Positions 1-9,917 of a stretch of 64,000 nt of DNA are shown here, one piece after another. Made by a program: the position numbers and the translations under genes. The first letter of the stretch is position 1. Every line of letters begins with the position of its first letter. Source of the stretch: Verrucomicrobiota bacterium. GTDB lineage: Bacteria; Verrucomicrobiota; Verrucomicrobiia; Verrucomicrobiales; Akkermansiaceae. The notes beneath the pieces were generated by a model. It worked only from the letters and a program-made list of their open reading frames with translations, searched no databases and had not been told where the DNA came from. The stretch is from positions 1-64,000 of the forward strand of contig RDZR01000034.1 in assembly GCA_004294095.1 (NCBI GenBank), in the 5' to 3' direction.

Positions 1-375
1 GCCAATCTCCTCAAATACGCCTTCAACATGATAGGTAGCGGGGCAGGCCAAAGAACCACTCTCGCCAGCCCCAACACAACAATTCTCGCCCCCTCTGGCA
101 CTGCCGGACTTCCCTTGGCCTCCAGTGACGTGAACGGAAATCTCCAGCTCACCTACATTCGCCGCAAGGCCGCCGCCTCACCAGCCTCCGGCATCACCTA
201 CTCCGTTGAGTTTTCCGACAATCTAGCCCCCAGCTCATGGACAACCAACCCTTCTGCGACCGAGAGCGTCGCCAGTCTGGATGCCCCTTTCGAGCGCGTC
301 ACCGTCACCGACTCCTTTCCGGCCACACCGCGCCGCTTCGCCCGGGTAAAAATCACCGCCAATACCGCTCCCTAA
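1..375 (+). CDS. C-terminal part of a secreted/surface protein (5' end outside window)
   Basis: Frame open from base 1 ('ANLLKYAFNMIGSG...'), ending TAA at 373-375; '(N)LLKYAF' C-terminal style also seen in the 405 aa and 704 aa secreted proteins of this window. Confidence 0.6.
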   Translation, partial: ANLLKYAFNMIGSGAGQRTTLASPNTTILAPSGTAGLPLASSDVNGNLQLTYIRRKAAASPASGITYSVEFSDNLAPSSWTTNPSATESVASLDAPFERVTVTDSFPATPRRFARVKITANTAP

Positions 376-474
376 TCGCCTCACCGTAACGAACACAATC
401 GAAACATAGCGCAAAGACGGTTCAAGTTGCTCAGCAAACACATCAACTAAAAAGCTAAAAAATTCGACAGCCCG

Positions 475-1671
475 CTAGGGGACTGAGCTGCGAGCAACGC
501 GGAACCCAGTGTAGTTATTTGAGCTGGTTGGGGCGCTGGAAGCGCGGAGTGCTACGCGGCAAGAGAAGGCATCGGCAATCCAATTGCCGCCTCGATGCAC
601 GCGACTGGAACCCGATGTAGGGCCGCGCGGGTCAGAAGAGTTATTTTGATACGTTGAATCCCCATACCAATCCCAGCACCACTCCGAAACGTTGCCAGCC
701 ATCTCATTGAGTTCGTAGCCGTTGAAGGGAAAAGAGCCTACTGGGGAAGTGTAGGGAGTTAATCCTGTCGCGTAAATGGGGTGGTAGTTGTTCACCGCAC
801 CGCTCAGATCATAACTGTATAGAGGAGTCGCACGGTAATTTGCCTGATTGTGGTTGATCGCATTTGAGCCAGATGGAAAGCGCCTGCCACTCACTCCTCC
901 GCGCGCCGCTTTTTCCCACTCCGCTTCGGTCGGCAGGCGATAGCCATTCGCACTCCAGTTGGCTATCGGTTCCGCCACCCCTATTTTCATCACCGCGCCG
1001 CTGACCGTGTAAACTGGTGCCAACCCGTCTTTCTGGCTCCGTGCATTGCACCATTTCACAGCATCATACCAACTGACTGTTTGCACAGGGTGGTCGCTTC
1101 CTTTGCCGCCACCAGTTCGTAGATCCGTGTATCCATTGGTGGCACCCCAGATCCGCACATTATCCCAGAGGGCTTTTGTAACTTCGTGTTTCTCGATGTA
1201 AAAAGCACTTGCTGTTACCGTCACCCTAGGGGCAAGAGGATCAGGAGAAGCCGAATCACTGTCGCCCATGATAAACGAACTTGCTGGAATAAGGGAGAAT
1301 CCCTCGGGCACCACGACCACTCCATCAAGTGCTAACCGAAAAAAGCGCTTAGAAACTGCGGCCGTAAAAGGAGTAGTCATCTCCAGATTGCTGCCGTTTC
1401 CAATCGCCACTTCGCCAATATTCAGCCATGATCCGACCCCCATGGTGTCTGAATACTGAAGCTGGTAGCGCCGGCCGGCGACTGATGGTTGCACTCGGAA
1501 ATACAAAGTGCCAGCGACGCGCTCAATTTTAGGTGCCGCGAGTTCTGATGGGGCGATGGGCGTAGCGGCACCGTTCAAAACCGCTAGGACTCCAAAAAGA
1601 AAAAAAACTAACGCCCGTAAAGGAGGATGCAGAGCATTTTCAGAATGTAGGATCAATTGCGAAGTGTTCAT
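475..1671 (-). CDS. Secreted formylglycine-generating-enzyme (FGE-sulfatase/SUMF1) domain protein
   Basis: Motifs 'IPASSFIMGD', 'HPVQTVSWYDAVKWCNARS', 'YRLPTEAEWEKAARGG', 'NEMAGNVSEWCWDWYG', 'RVHRGGNW', 'GFRVARS'; N-terminal hydrophobic segment. Confidence 0.9.
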   Translation of the reverse strand: MNTSQLILHSENALHPPLRALVFFLFGVLAVLNGAATPIAPSELAAPKIERVAGTLYFRVQPSVAGRRYQLQYSDTMGVGSWLNIGEVAIGNGSNLEMTTPFTAAVSKRFFRLALDGVVVVPEGFSLIPASSFIMGDSDSASPDPLAPRVTVTASAFYIEKHEVTKALWDNVRIWGATNGYTDLRTGGGKGSDHPVQTVSWYDAVKWCNARSQKDGLAPVYTVSGAVMKIGVAEPIANWSANGYRLPTEAEWEKAARGGVSGRRFPSGSNAINHNQANYRATPLYSYDLSGAVNNYHPIYATGLTPYTSPVGSFPFNGYELNEMAGNVSEWCWDWYGDSTYQNNSSDPRGPTSGSSRVHRGGNWIADAFSCRVALRASSAPTSSNNYTGFRVARSSVP

Positions 1672-2020
1672 GATTTTTAAAGGAATATCCGCGCGAGTCG
1701 TCCGATTTTAATGAGCGTTTTCGCTGGCCGTAACTGGTCTAAACTAAACCCACATAGAAGGGTATTTTAAATACCTATTTTTTGCAAGCAAAAATTGAAG
1801 TGGCGTGCATAAAAAAGCTGCCGTGTCTCCAAGATTGACCTGAAATTACCTCTCCGGCATCGCATCCCAAGTCGCACTTGCTCTTGCGCTCAAAAAAAAC
1901 TTCCGCGCCATTCGCTTTCTGGATCGCAGGCGGCCTAATAATCGATGGACATAAGAGCGCTGGCCACTAAATTCTAATGAAGCGCCATCTGCAAACGAAA
2001 CCCAACGAACGATAAGACGC

Positions 2021-3850
2021 ATGCCCAGCTCACAGATTCCAGTTTTGCTATTAGCCTCATTCATACTCACATCACTTGCCAGCTCGGAAGTGATATGGAA
2101 GCCTGTGGCCGATCAAATGATGACTCGCTGGGGCGCTGAGCTCACACCAGAAAATGCTTGGCGGGAGTATCCTCGCCCCCAATTTGAGCGCCCAGATTGG
2201 CAAAATCTCAACGGTCTCTGGGACTACAGAATCACTCCGAAAAACGCGACGAAGCCCAGCAGTTGGGAAGGAAAAATCCTAGTCCCGTTTGCCATCGAGT
2301 CCACTCTCTCTGGCGTTGGAAAGCTGCTAACGCCAGAACAGTCTTTATGGTATCATCGCCCAATATCTTTAACCTTAAAGCCAAATTACCGCACCCTCTT
2401 GCATTTCGAGGCCGCGGACTATCAGTCCACTGTCTGGATCAATGACCAGCAAATTGGGAAAAACACCGGCGGAAATACTCCGTTCTCATTTGATATTACC
2501 GACACTGCCAAAAACGGATTAAATGATCTCGTCGTCCGCATTGATGATGTTACTGGAGAGTTTCAGTTGAAGGGCAAGCAATCTCTGAATCCAGAGAGCA
2601 TTTTTTATACCCGCGTCTCAGGAATTTGGCAAACTGTGTGGTTGGAGCACGTTCCCTCGCGCCATATCGCAGATATCAAGCTACTCACCGCCATCAACCC
2701 GGCATCTATTACCATCACGCCTCGGCTGTCAGGTGCGAGCGTTGAGGGCGATCAAGTTCGGGTAAAAGCATTCTTCAAAGGGAGAGAAGTAGGCGCGATT
2801 CAAGGATCGGGCAATCTCACCATAAAGTTAGAAAACCCCCAACTATGGTCACCACAGTCCCCCAATCTCTATGATCTGAAGTTGGAGCTGATCGACCAGA
2901 ACGGCGCAGTGTTAGACTCTGTGAATTCGTATGCAGGTGTTCGAGAAATCGGCCAAAAGCGCGACGCAGGCGGACAACTTAGATTCACTCTAAATGGCGA
3001 GGAAATTTTTCACTGGGGCCCTTTAGACCAGGGATGGTGGCCGGATGGGCTGCTCACCCCGCCTTCAGATCAAGCGATGCGCTACGATGTGGATTTCATC
3101 AAACAAGCAGGTTTCAATATGATTCGAAAGCATATGAAGATTGAGCCCCGCCGTTTTTACACTTACTGTGATCAAGTAGGTATTTTACTCTGGCAGGATC
3201 AAGTCAGCGGCGGTCCTGGCCCTAAGTGGGCAAAGCTGGATCCCACTCCCTCCGATGCCATCTGGCCGGAGCCCCACCACCGGCAGTGGATGGAGGAATT
3301 GAAGGCCATGGTGGACACGCTGCACAACTCACCTTCCATCGTCGTCTGGACGCCGTTCAACGAAGCCTGGGGCCAACATCGCACGATGGATATTGGGAAA
3401 TGGCTGATCAACTACGACGCCAGCCGAAAGATCAACATTGCAAGTGGTGGGAACTTTTGGCCCGCAGGCCACATCGCCGATTATCACAGCTATCCCTTCC
3501 CATATTTTCCTTTGGAGGATATTCGTTTTAACGATTTCATCAAAGTGGTCGGTGAGTTCGGCGGACATGGACTCCCAGTGAAGGGCCATCTATGGAAAAC
3601 GGATAGCGAAACCTTTAGCTATGGAGATCTATCCAAAGATCAGAAAGTATTCAGCGAATGCTATACAAAATCTTTGGATATGCTCAAGGCTTTAAAAGAA
3701 AAAGGGATTTCTGCGGGCGTTTACACCCAGACCACTGATGTCGAAGGCGAAATCAACGGTCTTCTAACCTATGATCGCAAGGTTGCTAAAATTCCAGCCA
3801 CACGCCTTGCAGAGCTCCACCAAAGCCTTGGGCCAGAAATCAGGCGTTGA
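2021..3850 (+). CDS. Glycoside hydrolase family 2 (beta-galactosidase/glucuronidase-like), secreted
   Basis: 609 aa; 'WQNLNGLWDYRITPK', 'GIWQTVWLE', 'GFNMIRKHMKIEPRRFYTYCDQVGILLWQD', 'VVWTPFNEAWGQ'; signal-like N-terminus. Confidence 0.88.
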   Translation: MPSSQIPVLLLASFILTSLASSEVIWKPVADQMMTRWGAELTPENAWREYPRPQFERPDWQNLNGLWDYRITPKNATKPSSWEGKILVPFAIESTLSGVGKLLTPEQSLWYHRPISLTLKPNYRTLLHFEAADYQSTVWINDQQIGKNTGGNTPFSFDITDTAKNGLNDLVVRIDDVTGEFQLKGKQSLNPESIFYTRVSGIWQTVWLEHVPSRHIADIKLLTAINPASITITPRLSGASVEGDQVRVKAFFKGREVGAIQGSGNLTIKLENPQLWSPQSPNLYDLKLELIDQNGAVLDSVNSYAGVREIGQKRDAGGQLRFTLNGEEIFHWGPLDQGWWPDGLLTPPSDQAMRYDVDFIKQAGFNMIRKHMKIEPRRFYTYCDQVGILLWQDQVSGGPGPKWAKLDPTPSDAIWPEPHHRQWMEELKAMVDTLHNSPSIVVWTPFNEAWGQHRTMDIGKWLINYDASRKINIASGGNFWPAGHIADYHSYPFPYFPLEDIRFNDFIKVVGEFGGHGLPVKGHLWKTDSETFSYGDLSKDQKVFSECYTKSLDMLKALKEKGISAGVYTQTTDVEGEINGLLTYDRKVAKIPATRLAELHQSLGPEIRR

Positions 3851-3962
3851 AGATTGCCAGCTAAGCTTAGAACACCTGAGCTCATGCGAGTGAGAACGCA
3901 GCGAATGTCTGTAAAATCAAAGGTTTGATCTTCTGAACGGTTGGAGATCAAATTAAGTTAAA

Positions 3963-4360
3963 ATGATACCGAAGTCGGCCCAGTCAATGACCACCTCAGC
4001 ATGCCCCCAGAGTTGCAGGATTGCGCAAGCCGCAGATGCAATTGCCCATTTTTTCCAAGGAATCCATCTCGCCTATCAATACATTTTCAATTCAGCCAAT
4101 ACAAAGTTAGGCTATGCGCGTGAAAAAGCAAACGGAGGATTTGAGAGTGCCCCGCTCCTCGATGGCCGCTGCTTTGGTGCGCCAGCACTTGCCGTTGTTC
4201 ATGGTGGGTATCCCTATATTGTTTACAATGGAAGTGCTCTCGGGCGGGGGGCAAATTGATCGAAATGCAAGATAATGTCCTCTCGCTTCTGGCGCGAGAG
4301 GTGAGCGGAAAAGCGTTTTACCGATTGCAAGTCACTCGCAACGAGGGCCCACCGTAATTT
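3963..4360 (+). pseudogene. Possible remnant of a secreted beta-propeller/BNR-like protein
   Basis: Short ORF 'HLAYQYIFNSANTKLGYAREKANGGFESAPLLDGRCFGAPALAVVHGGYPYIVYNGSAL' followed by a frame change; no intact gene. Confidence 0.3.
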
Positions 4361-4477
4361 GCTTTATGTGGGATTTTGTCTAAAAACCCGGCCAATACCG
4401 ACCATGATCTTGATCTGCGCCATGGGGGGAAATACGATGGGTATCCTAAAATTCAAAATTTACATACTGACAAGTTC

Positions 4478-5605
4478 TTAATGACCCGCCTTCAAACGGC
4501 GCTTGCGCACAGCGGAAGCCAACGTCCGCAAAACTTCCACCGTATCATCCCAATGAATGCAGGCGTCGGTGATCGATTGGCCGCGTTTGAGAGATGAAAG
4601 ATCGGCGACGAGCTTTTGATTTCCTTCACAGAGGTTTGATTCGATCATCACCGAGGAAATTTCTTTAGAGCCAGCAGCAATTTGATTGGCAATATCGCGG
4701 GCAACCATCGGCTGGTTCCGGTAATCTTTCATCGAATTGCCATGTGAGCAATCGATCATGATCGATTCTGGCAAGCCTTGCTCACGCAACATCGCAGCGG
4801 CAGCGGAAACATCCTCTTTCGAGTAGTTCGGTCCTGATTTTCCACCACGCAAAATCAAGTGACACGAGCGGTTCCCCGCAGTGCTCACAATCGCCGAAAC
4901 ACCTTGCTTAGTGACTGATAGAAAATGATGCGGACGCGATGCGGATTGAATCGCATCCAAGGCAATTTGCACCGAGCCGCCCGTGCCATTTTTAAAACCA
5001 ACCGGCATCGATAAACCAGATGCCAACTCACGGTGAATTTGAGACTCTGTCGTGCGCGCGCCAATCGCGCCCCAAACGATGAGATCCGCGATGTATTGAG
5101 GCGATATCGTATCTAAAAACTCGGTGCCTGCTGGCACGCCCATATTGGCCAAATCTAACAACAATTTCCGCGCCACGCGCAGGCCTTGGTTGATGTCAAA
5201 TGAATCATCCAATCCGGGATCATTGATGAGCCCTTTCCAACCAACGGTGGTGCGCGGTTTCTCAAAATAAACGCGCATGATCACCAACAAATCTTGCTTC
5301 ACTTCCTGACCCAGATCGCGCAATTTTTCAGCATATTCGATGGCTGCCTCGGGATCGTGAATCGAGCACGGACCGAGGACGACGAGAAGTCGATCGTCCT
5401 CGCCGCGCAGAATCGCATCCGTCTGCTCGCGAGATGTCGCTACGAGTTCAGATGCTGCCTCCGTAATCGGCAAGTAATAGCTTAGGACCGCTGGGGAAAT
5501 GAGCGGGCGGATTCCAGTGATGCGTAAGTCGTCAGTTCGGTGTTGAGTCACGCGGGCGATGCTGGTTGGCTTCCTAGTGATATGGCAAGAAACAAGTTTC
5601 ATCAA
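4478..5605 (-). CDS. 3-deoxy-7-phosphoheptulonate synthase (DAHP synthase, AroF/G/H type)
   Basis: 'LLVVLGPCSIHDPEAAIEYAEKL', 'MRVYFEKPRTTVGWKGLINDP', 'GARTTESQIHRELASGLSMPVGFKNGT', 'MIDCSHGNSMKDYRNQ'. Confidence 0.93.
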   Translation of the reverse strand: MMKLVSCHITRKPTSIARVTQHRTDDLRITGIRPLISPAVLSYYLPITEAASELVATSREQTDAILRGEDDRLLVVLGPCSIHDPEAAIEYAEKLRDLGQEVKQDLLVIMRVYFEKPRTTVGWKGLINDPGLDDSFDINQGLRVARKLLLDLANMGVPAGTEFLDTISPQYIADLIVWGAIGARTTESQIHRELASGLSMPVGFKNGTGGSVQIALDAIQSASRPHHFLSVTKQGVSAIVSTAGNRSCHLILRGGKSGPNYSKEDVSAAAAMLREQGLPESIMIDCSHGNSMKDYRNQPMVARDIANQIAAGSKEISSVMIESNLCEGNQKLVADLSSLKRGQSITDACIHWDDTVEVLRTLASAVRKRRLKAGH

Positions 5606-5655
5606 TCTGCGGATCTGAGCTTGCCGATCAAGAATGGAATTTCCATTTTCTTAGT

Positions 5656-6396
5656 GTGATCAAAAAAGAACGCATTGATGCGCTGCTTGTCTTACGCGGC
5701 TTGTGCGATTCGCGCGAGCAAGCGAAGCGGCTGGTGCTCGCCGGTGAAGTCATGTGTGGCGACCATCGCATCGATAAACCGAGCACACAGTTCGCCATCG
5801 ATGCACCGATTAGTGTCAAAGAAAAACCACGCTTCGTTGGCCGTGGCGGCTTCAAATTGGAAGGTGCACTCGATCATTTTCAAATCAATCCAGACGGCTG
5901 GATCTGCATCGACATCGGCGCATCGACAGGTGGCTTCACCGATTGCTTGCTGCAACGTGGCGCTCTGCGCGTGCACGCGGTGGACGTCGGCACCAATCAA
6001 CTGGTATGGAAATTGCGCAACGATCCGCGAGTGGTCGTCAAAGAACAATTTAACGCGCGGCACATGGAGCCAGCAGACATCGGCGAGAGCTGCCGTTTGG
6101 CGGTAATGGACTTGTCCTTTATTTCGCTAACTCATGTGCTGCCTGCCGTGGGCAAAGTGCTTGAGCCATGCGGAGAAATCATTTGTTTGATCAAACCGCA
6201 ATTTGAACTCGGCCGCGAGGAAATCGGCAAAGGCGGCATTGTGAGAGATGCCGCCGCGCACCAAAGAGCCATCGAAAAAATCCGCACCTTTTGCGATCAG
6301 CAAGCGTGGCAATGGCGCGGAGTGGTCCCCTCACCCATCACCGGCATGGATGGCAATCAAGAGTTCCTTGCTTGGATGGCACTCGGAGAAATCTAA
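5656..6396 (+). CDS. tlyA: TlyA-family rRNA (cytidine-2'-O)-methyltransferase
   Basis: N-terminal S4-like 'RIDALLVLRGLCDSREQAKRLVLAGEV', FtsJ-like 'CIDIGASTGGFTDCLLQRGA...VDVGTNQL'; GTG start. Confidence 0.9.
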   Translation: MIKKERIDALLVLRGLCDSREQAKRLVLAGEVMCGDHRIDKPSTQFAIDAPISVKEKPRFVGRGGFKLEGALDHFQINPDGWICIDIGASTGGFTDCLLQRGALRVHAVDVGTNQLVWKLRNDPRVVVKEQFNARHMEPADIGESCRLAVMDLSFISLTHVLPAVGKVLEPCGEIICLIKPQFELGREEIGKGGIVRDAAAHQRAIEKIRTFCDQQAWQWRGVVPSPITGMDGNQEFLAWMALGEI

Positions 6397-7115
6397 CAAC
6401 GGCGGCGGCGGCCTAACAGACCGAGCATGCCAATCACGCCCAACGCCGCTGTGGATGGCTCTGGAACCACGAAAAAATAGGTGGCCGCGCCCCTTTGCAC
6501 ACCATCCTCAAAGTGAGTGCCTACGAAAGTGAATTCCAATGAGTAGAGACCTAATTCAGAGAAGCCCCAATTCAAATGCGTATGACTGCCAGCATTGAAT
6601 GCGCGGGAATCCCCCACACTATCAAAAAATAAATCTGGCACCATGCCATCTTGCCACAGCACGACTTCACCCGGACCAGAAATTCCGGAAAGAGTGATCG
6701 AAACATCCATCCACTCATCGATGGACAATTCCTCTAAACCAAATCCCAAATATGGAGCATTTTGGGCAGCTGCATCCATTTCTGTCTCCGGCAACCAATA
6801 ATAAGTGTCAGGACCGAACCCAGTCGTCGAGGTCACTGGCACAGAAATAACCACCTCATCTGGCTCATACTCATTCTCAGTTTCTTCGCGCACTCCGTTG
6901 AGAATCGCCCCATCCGCCCCCCCCTCATTATGCATGTGAGGCTCGATGCCTTGCGTCAAACTCGGATCTGAAAGTGCTTCATCCTCAGAAACATAGCCAA
7001 ATGCCGGCGAATCCATGTGCCCTCCAGTCAGAATAAATGATGCGGACATTGCTGGCAGGGCCATCGCCAAAAAAAGACCCGATGTGGTTGCTAAAAATTG
7101 ATTTTTCATATGCAT
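6393..7115 (-). CDS. PEP-CTERM anchored protein with choice-of-anchor M-like domain
   Basis: C-terminal 'VVPEPSTAALGVIGMLGLLGRRRRC'; core 'AGSHTHLNWGFSELGLYSLEFTFVGTH' shared with the protein at 7956-9173. Confidence 0.85.
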   Translation of the reverse strand: MHMKNQFLATTSGLFLAMALPAMSASFILTGGHMDSPAFGYVSEDEALSDPSLTQGIEPHMHNEGGADGAILNGVREETENEYEPDEVVISVPVTSTTGFGPDTYYWLPETEMDAAAQNAPYLGFGLEELSIDEWMDVSITLSGISGPGEVVLWQDGMVPDLFFDSVGDSRAFNAGSHTHLNWGFSELGLYSLEFTFVGTHFEDGVQRGAATYFFVVPEPSTAALGVIGMLGLLGRRRRC

Positions 7116-7224
7116 TCGTGTTTGCGATGTGTTCTATGCTCCAAACGCATCTTTCAGGCAATAGAAAACCCACGTTTTTGTAAAATTCTTGCAAAAAATC
7201 GACCAATGAACGAAATTCTCGCGA

Positions 7225-7959
7225 GTGAAACGGCCAGTTAATCAAGCGAGAAAAAAATCCCCCCCGATCGCGGGTGGCTTTACTTTGCTTGAATTGTTGG
7301 TCGTCATTTCCTTAATCATCGGACTTAGCACCGTCGGCATTATTGGGATGCGCAACATCATGAGCGGTGCCAAGCAAGCCGCATGCGCGGAAAATCTGCG
7401 CAACATTGGCCTCGCGATGCACAGCTACGCGATTGATCATCAGGGCAGTTTCCCCGAAACCACGCACACCCAAGACCTCGAATATGCGTGGATTTACGCG
7501 CTTAAATCTTACTTGGGCGATTATGAGCGAACGCGCGTTTGCCCCGCTGATCCAAAACGAGAAGCGCGCCTCGCCGCCGGTGGAACGAGTTATGTTCTCA
7601 ACAGTTTTATCTTCGTTCCGGAAGTCGGGCCATTTGGCGAACCCATCGGTCCGGCGCTCAATCGCCTCTCTGCCATCCCCGAGCCAGAGCGCACCATCAT
7701 GGCATTTATTTGTTCTGATCGCACCGGAGTAGGCCCAGGAAATGATCACACCCATTCTTATGATTGGGACACTTGGCGGGCGGTTAGCCGAGATATCGCA
7801 CCAAACCGTTTTGGCACCGATGATCCGAAACGCAGCTTAGAAGGCCGCTCGAATTACCTTTACGTCGATGGGCGAGTGGAATCCATCAGTGCACGCGAGT
7901 TGAAAAAGCAAATCGAAAGAGGCAACAACATCGCTAAACCGCCGGGCGTTTCACTTTGA
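7225..7959 (+). CDS. Type II secretion/type IV pseudopilin-like protein (prepilin N-terminal methylation motif)
   Basis: 'GGFTLLELLVVISLIIGLSTVGIIGMRNIM...AACAENLRNIGLAMHSYAIDHQGSFP', C-terminal 'NYLYVDGRVE'. Confidence 0.88.
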   Translation: MKRPVNQARKKSPPIAGGFTLLELLVVISLIIGLSTVGIIGMRNIMSGAKQAACAENLRNIGLAMHSYAIDHQGSFPETTHTQDLEYAWIYALKSYLGDYERTRVCPADPKREARLAAGGTSYVLNSFIFVPEVGPFGEPIGPALNRLSAIPEPERTIMAFICSDRTGVGPGNDHTHSYDWDTWRAVSRDIAPNRFGTDDPKRSLEGRSNYLYVDGRVESISARELKKQIERGNNIAKPPGVSL

Positions 7960-9173
7960 TCATCAGTATGAATTGTTTCAGTTATTTTGGATTTTCATGG
8001 CTCTTGTTAGCGAGCATTTCACCTGCCAGCGGCGCGCTCAGACCGCTCGGCGAGCACGTCGATGTGCGCTGGATTTACGATCGTGATGCGGATACATGGA
8101 ACTGCGTCGCACTGGTGGCCGGAGGTGAGCAGAACCAAACGATCGTTTCCTGGAATGATGCGTTTTTAGTGCTCAGCGATCGGCCATCTCGACCGATGAC
8201 TCCAAGTAATTCTGGCTCGCGCAACATTCAATCAGGATCAGCCAGTTATGCCTTCACCGGAGTGATGCCGGGCAACCCGATTTGGATCGCCCCCCAAGGC
8301 ACGCCCGGCTTGGGCGAATCATGGCCAGGCATGGAAAACAACCAAGCATTCAGCCAATTTGGCAGCTACATCGAGACTGATACACGCCTCCCTAACCAAT
8401 CCGAAGCGCGCCCGTGGCTGAAAATTTCCCTCAAAGAAATGACTTACCAAGGCAGCGGATCGGATCCCATCTTCTCCTACTGGGGAGTCTCCGGCGGCAC
8501 CCCCCGCGTGTGGATGCGCCAATCCGATGGCATTGGTCCGTCGGATTATTTTCTCTACTCTGCAGGCACCCACACTCATGCCAATTGGGGCTTTAGTGAA
8601 ATGGGAATCTATCAGTTAGGATTTTCTGCCAGCGGCTTTCGTGGGCCGGGCCAAACGAACCCGACGAGTGAAAGCCAAGTGGTGCCGATTTTATTCACCG
8701 TCGGGCCCATCGCACGCTGGCAGGCCGAAGTTTTTCCACGCAGTAAGCTGCTCGATGCCAGCTTCTGCGGCATGCTCGCGGATCCTGATCAAGACGGCTG
8801 GAAAAACTTGTTAGAATATGCATTTGGCACCTCTCCGATGCTGCCTGATTCATCGGCCCACCCAGCTGAGCTTGGCCTGCCTCGCCAATCAATCGCTCGC
8901 GATGGAAGTGTCACCTATCAGGTGCTTGAATTCCCTCGAAGAAAAGCACTCGAATCCATCCAACCGCTCATCTATCAGCCAGAATTTTCTAACAACCTTG
9001 AAGTCGATTCATGGCAAGCAGCGGACCCCGCATGGATCACTGTCTCGGAAATCAGCGGAAGTCTCGCAGCAACTTGGGAATGGGTGCGCATCCAACGACC
9101 ACTGCCAAGTGGCGAAAAAAGCAGCTTCGCCCGCGTGCGCGTGATCGAAGGCGTGACGACCCTTAGTGAATAA
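7956..9173 (+). CDS. Secreted choice-of-anchor M-like domain protein
   Basis: 'AGTHTHANWGFSEMGIYQLGFSASG' resembles the PEP-CTERM protein at 6393-7115; N-terminal signal peptide; C-terminal 'DPDQDGWKNLLEYAFGTSP' domain. Confidence 0.75.
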   Translation: MIISMNCFSYFGFSWLLLASISPASGALRPLGEHVDVRWIYDRDADTWNCVALVAGGEQNQTIVSWNDAFLVLSDRPSRPMTPSNSGSRNIQSGSASYAFTGVMPGNPIWIAPQGTPGLGESWPGMENNQAFSQFGSYIETDTRLPNQSEARPWLKISLKEMTYQGSGSDPIFSYWGVSGGTPRVWMRQSDGIGPSDYFLYSAGTHTHANWGFSEMGIYQLGFSASGFRGPGQTNPTSESQVVPILFTVGPIARWQAEVFPRSKLLDASFCGMLADPDQDGWKNLLEYAFGTSPMLPDSSAHPAELGLPRQSIARDGSVTYQVLEFPRRKALESIQPLIYQPEFSNNLEVDSWQAADPAWITVSEISGSLAATWEWVRIQRPLPSGEKSSFARVRVIEGVTTLSE

Positions 9174-9190
9174 ACCTAGCAGATAGAAAA

Positions 9191-9904
9191 TTATTTTTCC
9201 GTTAGAAATAAATCTTTAAACTGCACAGTCATCGGTTCTCCCGCGTGCAACTGCAGTGCCAAAATCCCAGACTTGGCGGCCATGCTCGATTCATCCGTCA
9301 CCTCCACCGTCAGCTTACCATTGATGAAGTGCTGGAGATGGCCACCTTTCGCCACAATTCGGTATTCATTCCAATCCGCTGGTTTGATCGCGGCTTGAAT
9401 GACTGCGGAATCGCCGGTTTTCCCCGTTTCGATGATGCTTGGTTTTTCAGGAACGGGGCCATTTTGGATCGTCACTTTTTGGCCGCGTTGAGCAAGAATG
9501 CCGCGGCCGCGTTCTTCATACAGAATGCCGCTATACGTCTCGCCACACTCGAAATCTGCCTGATAGCCGGCGACGATGAATGCAGCCGCATCGATCAACT
9601 TGCTGCGATACTGCACGCCAGAATTGCCGAAGCCTTTGCTCGCGCCTTGCACGTCCATGATGCGATATGAAAAACGCAGCTCGAAGTCCGCGACTTCGAT
9701 TCCATCTAACACCAAAAACGTATTTTGCGCCGTGCGCTTTTCCGCCGTGGTTTCGCCAGTGATGGCACCATCGCGCACCGACCAAAATTCCATCGCGCCA
9801 GACCAACCGGCCAAATCTTTGCCATTAAAAATGGATTTCTCCTCAGCCAGCAACGGGGAGATGAAAATGCTCAAAAACGAAAATAATAAGAACGTGGGTT
9901 TCAT
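9191..9904 (-). CDS. DUF1080 (3-keto-disaccharide hydrolase) domain protein, secreted
   Basis: 'KSIFNGKDLAGWSGAMEFWSVRDGAITGETT', 'NSGVQYRSK', 'DWNEYRIVAKGGHLQHFINGKLTVEVTD', 'GILALQLHAGEPMTVQFKDLFL'. Confidence 0.9.
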   Translation of the reverse strand: MKPTFLLFSFLSIFISPLLAEEKSIFNGKDLAGWSGAMEFWSVRDGAITGETTAEKRTAQNTFLVLDGIEVADFELRFSYRIMDVQGASKGFGNSGVQYRSKLIDAAAFIVAGYQADFECGETYSGILYEERGRGILAQRGQKVTIQNGPVPEKPSIIETGKTGDSAVIQAAIKPADWNEYRIVAKGGHLQHFINGKLTVEVTDESSMAAKSGILALQLHAGEPMTVQFKDLFLTEK

Positions 9905-9917
9905 GATCGTAGGGTAG

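Noticed and set aside
1758-1772. GGTATT-tta-AATACC followed by T-rich sequence, terminator-like
   Set aside because: Stem is only 6 bp and AT-rich; it is upstream of the FGE gene rather than at a gene end.
9576-9917. Numerous antisense ORFs over strong genes (e.g. within DUF1080, gpmI, purF, gnd)
   Set aside because: Arg/Ala/His-rich shadow translations of the coding strand; no independent support.
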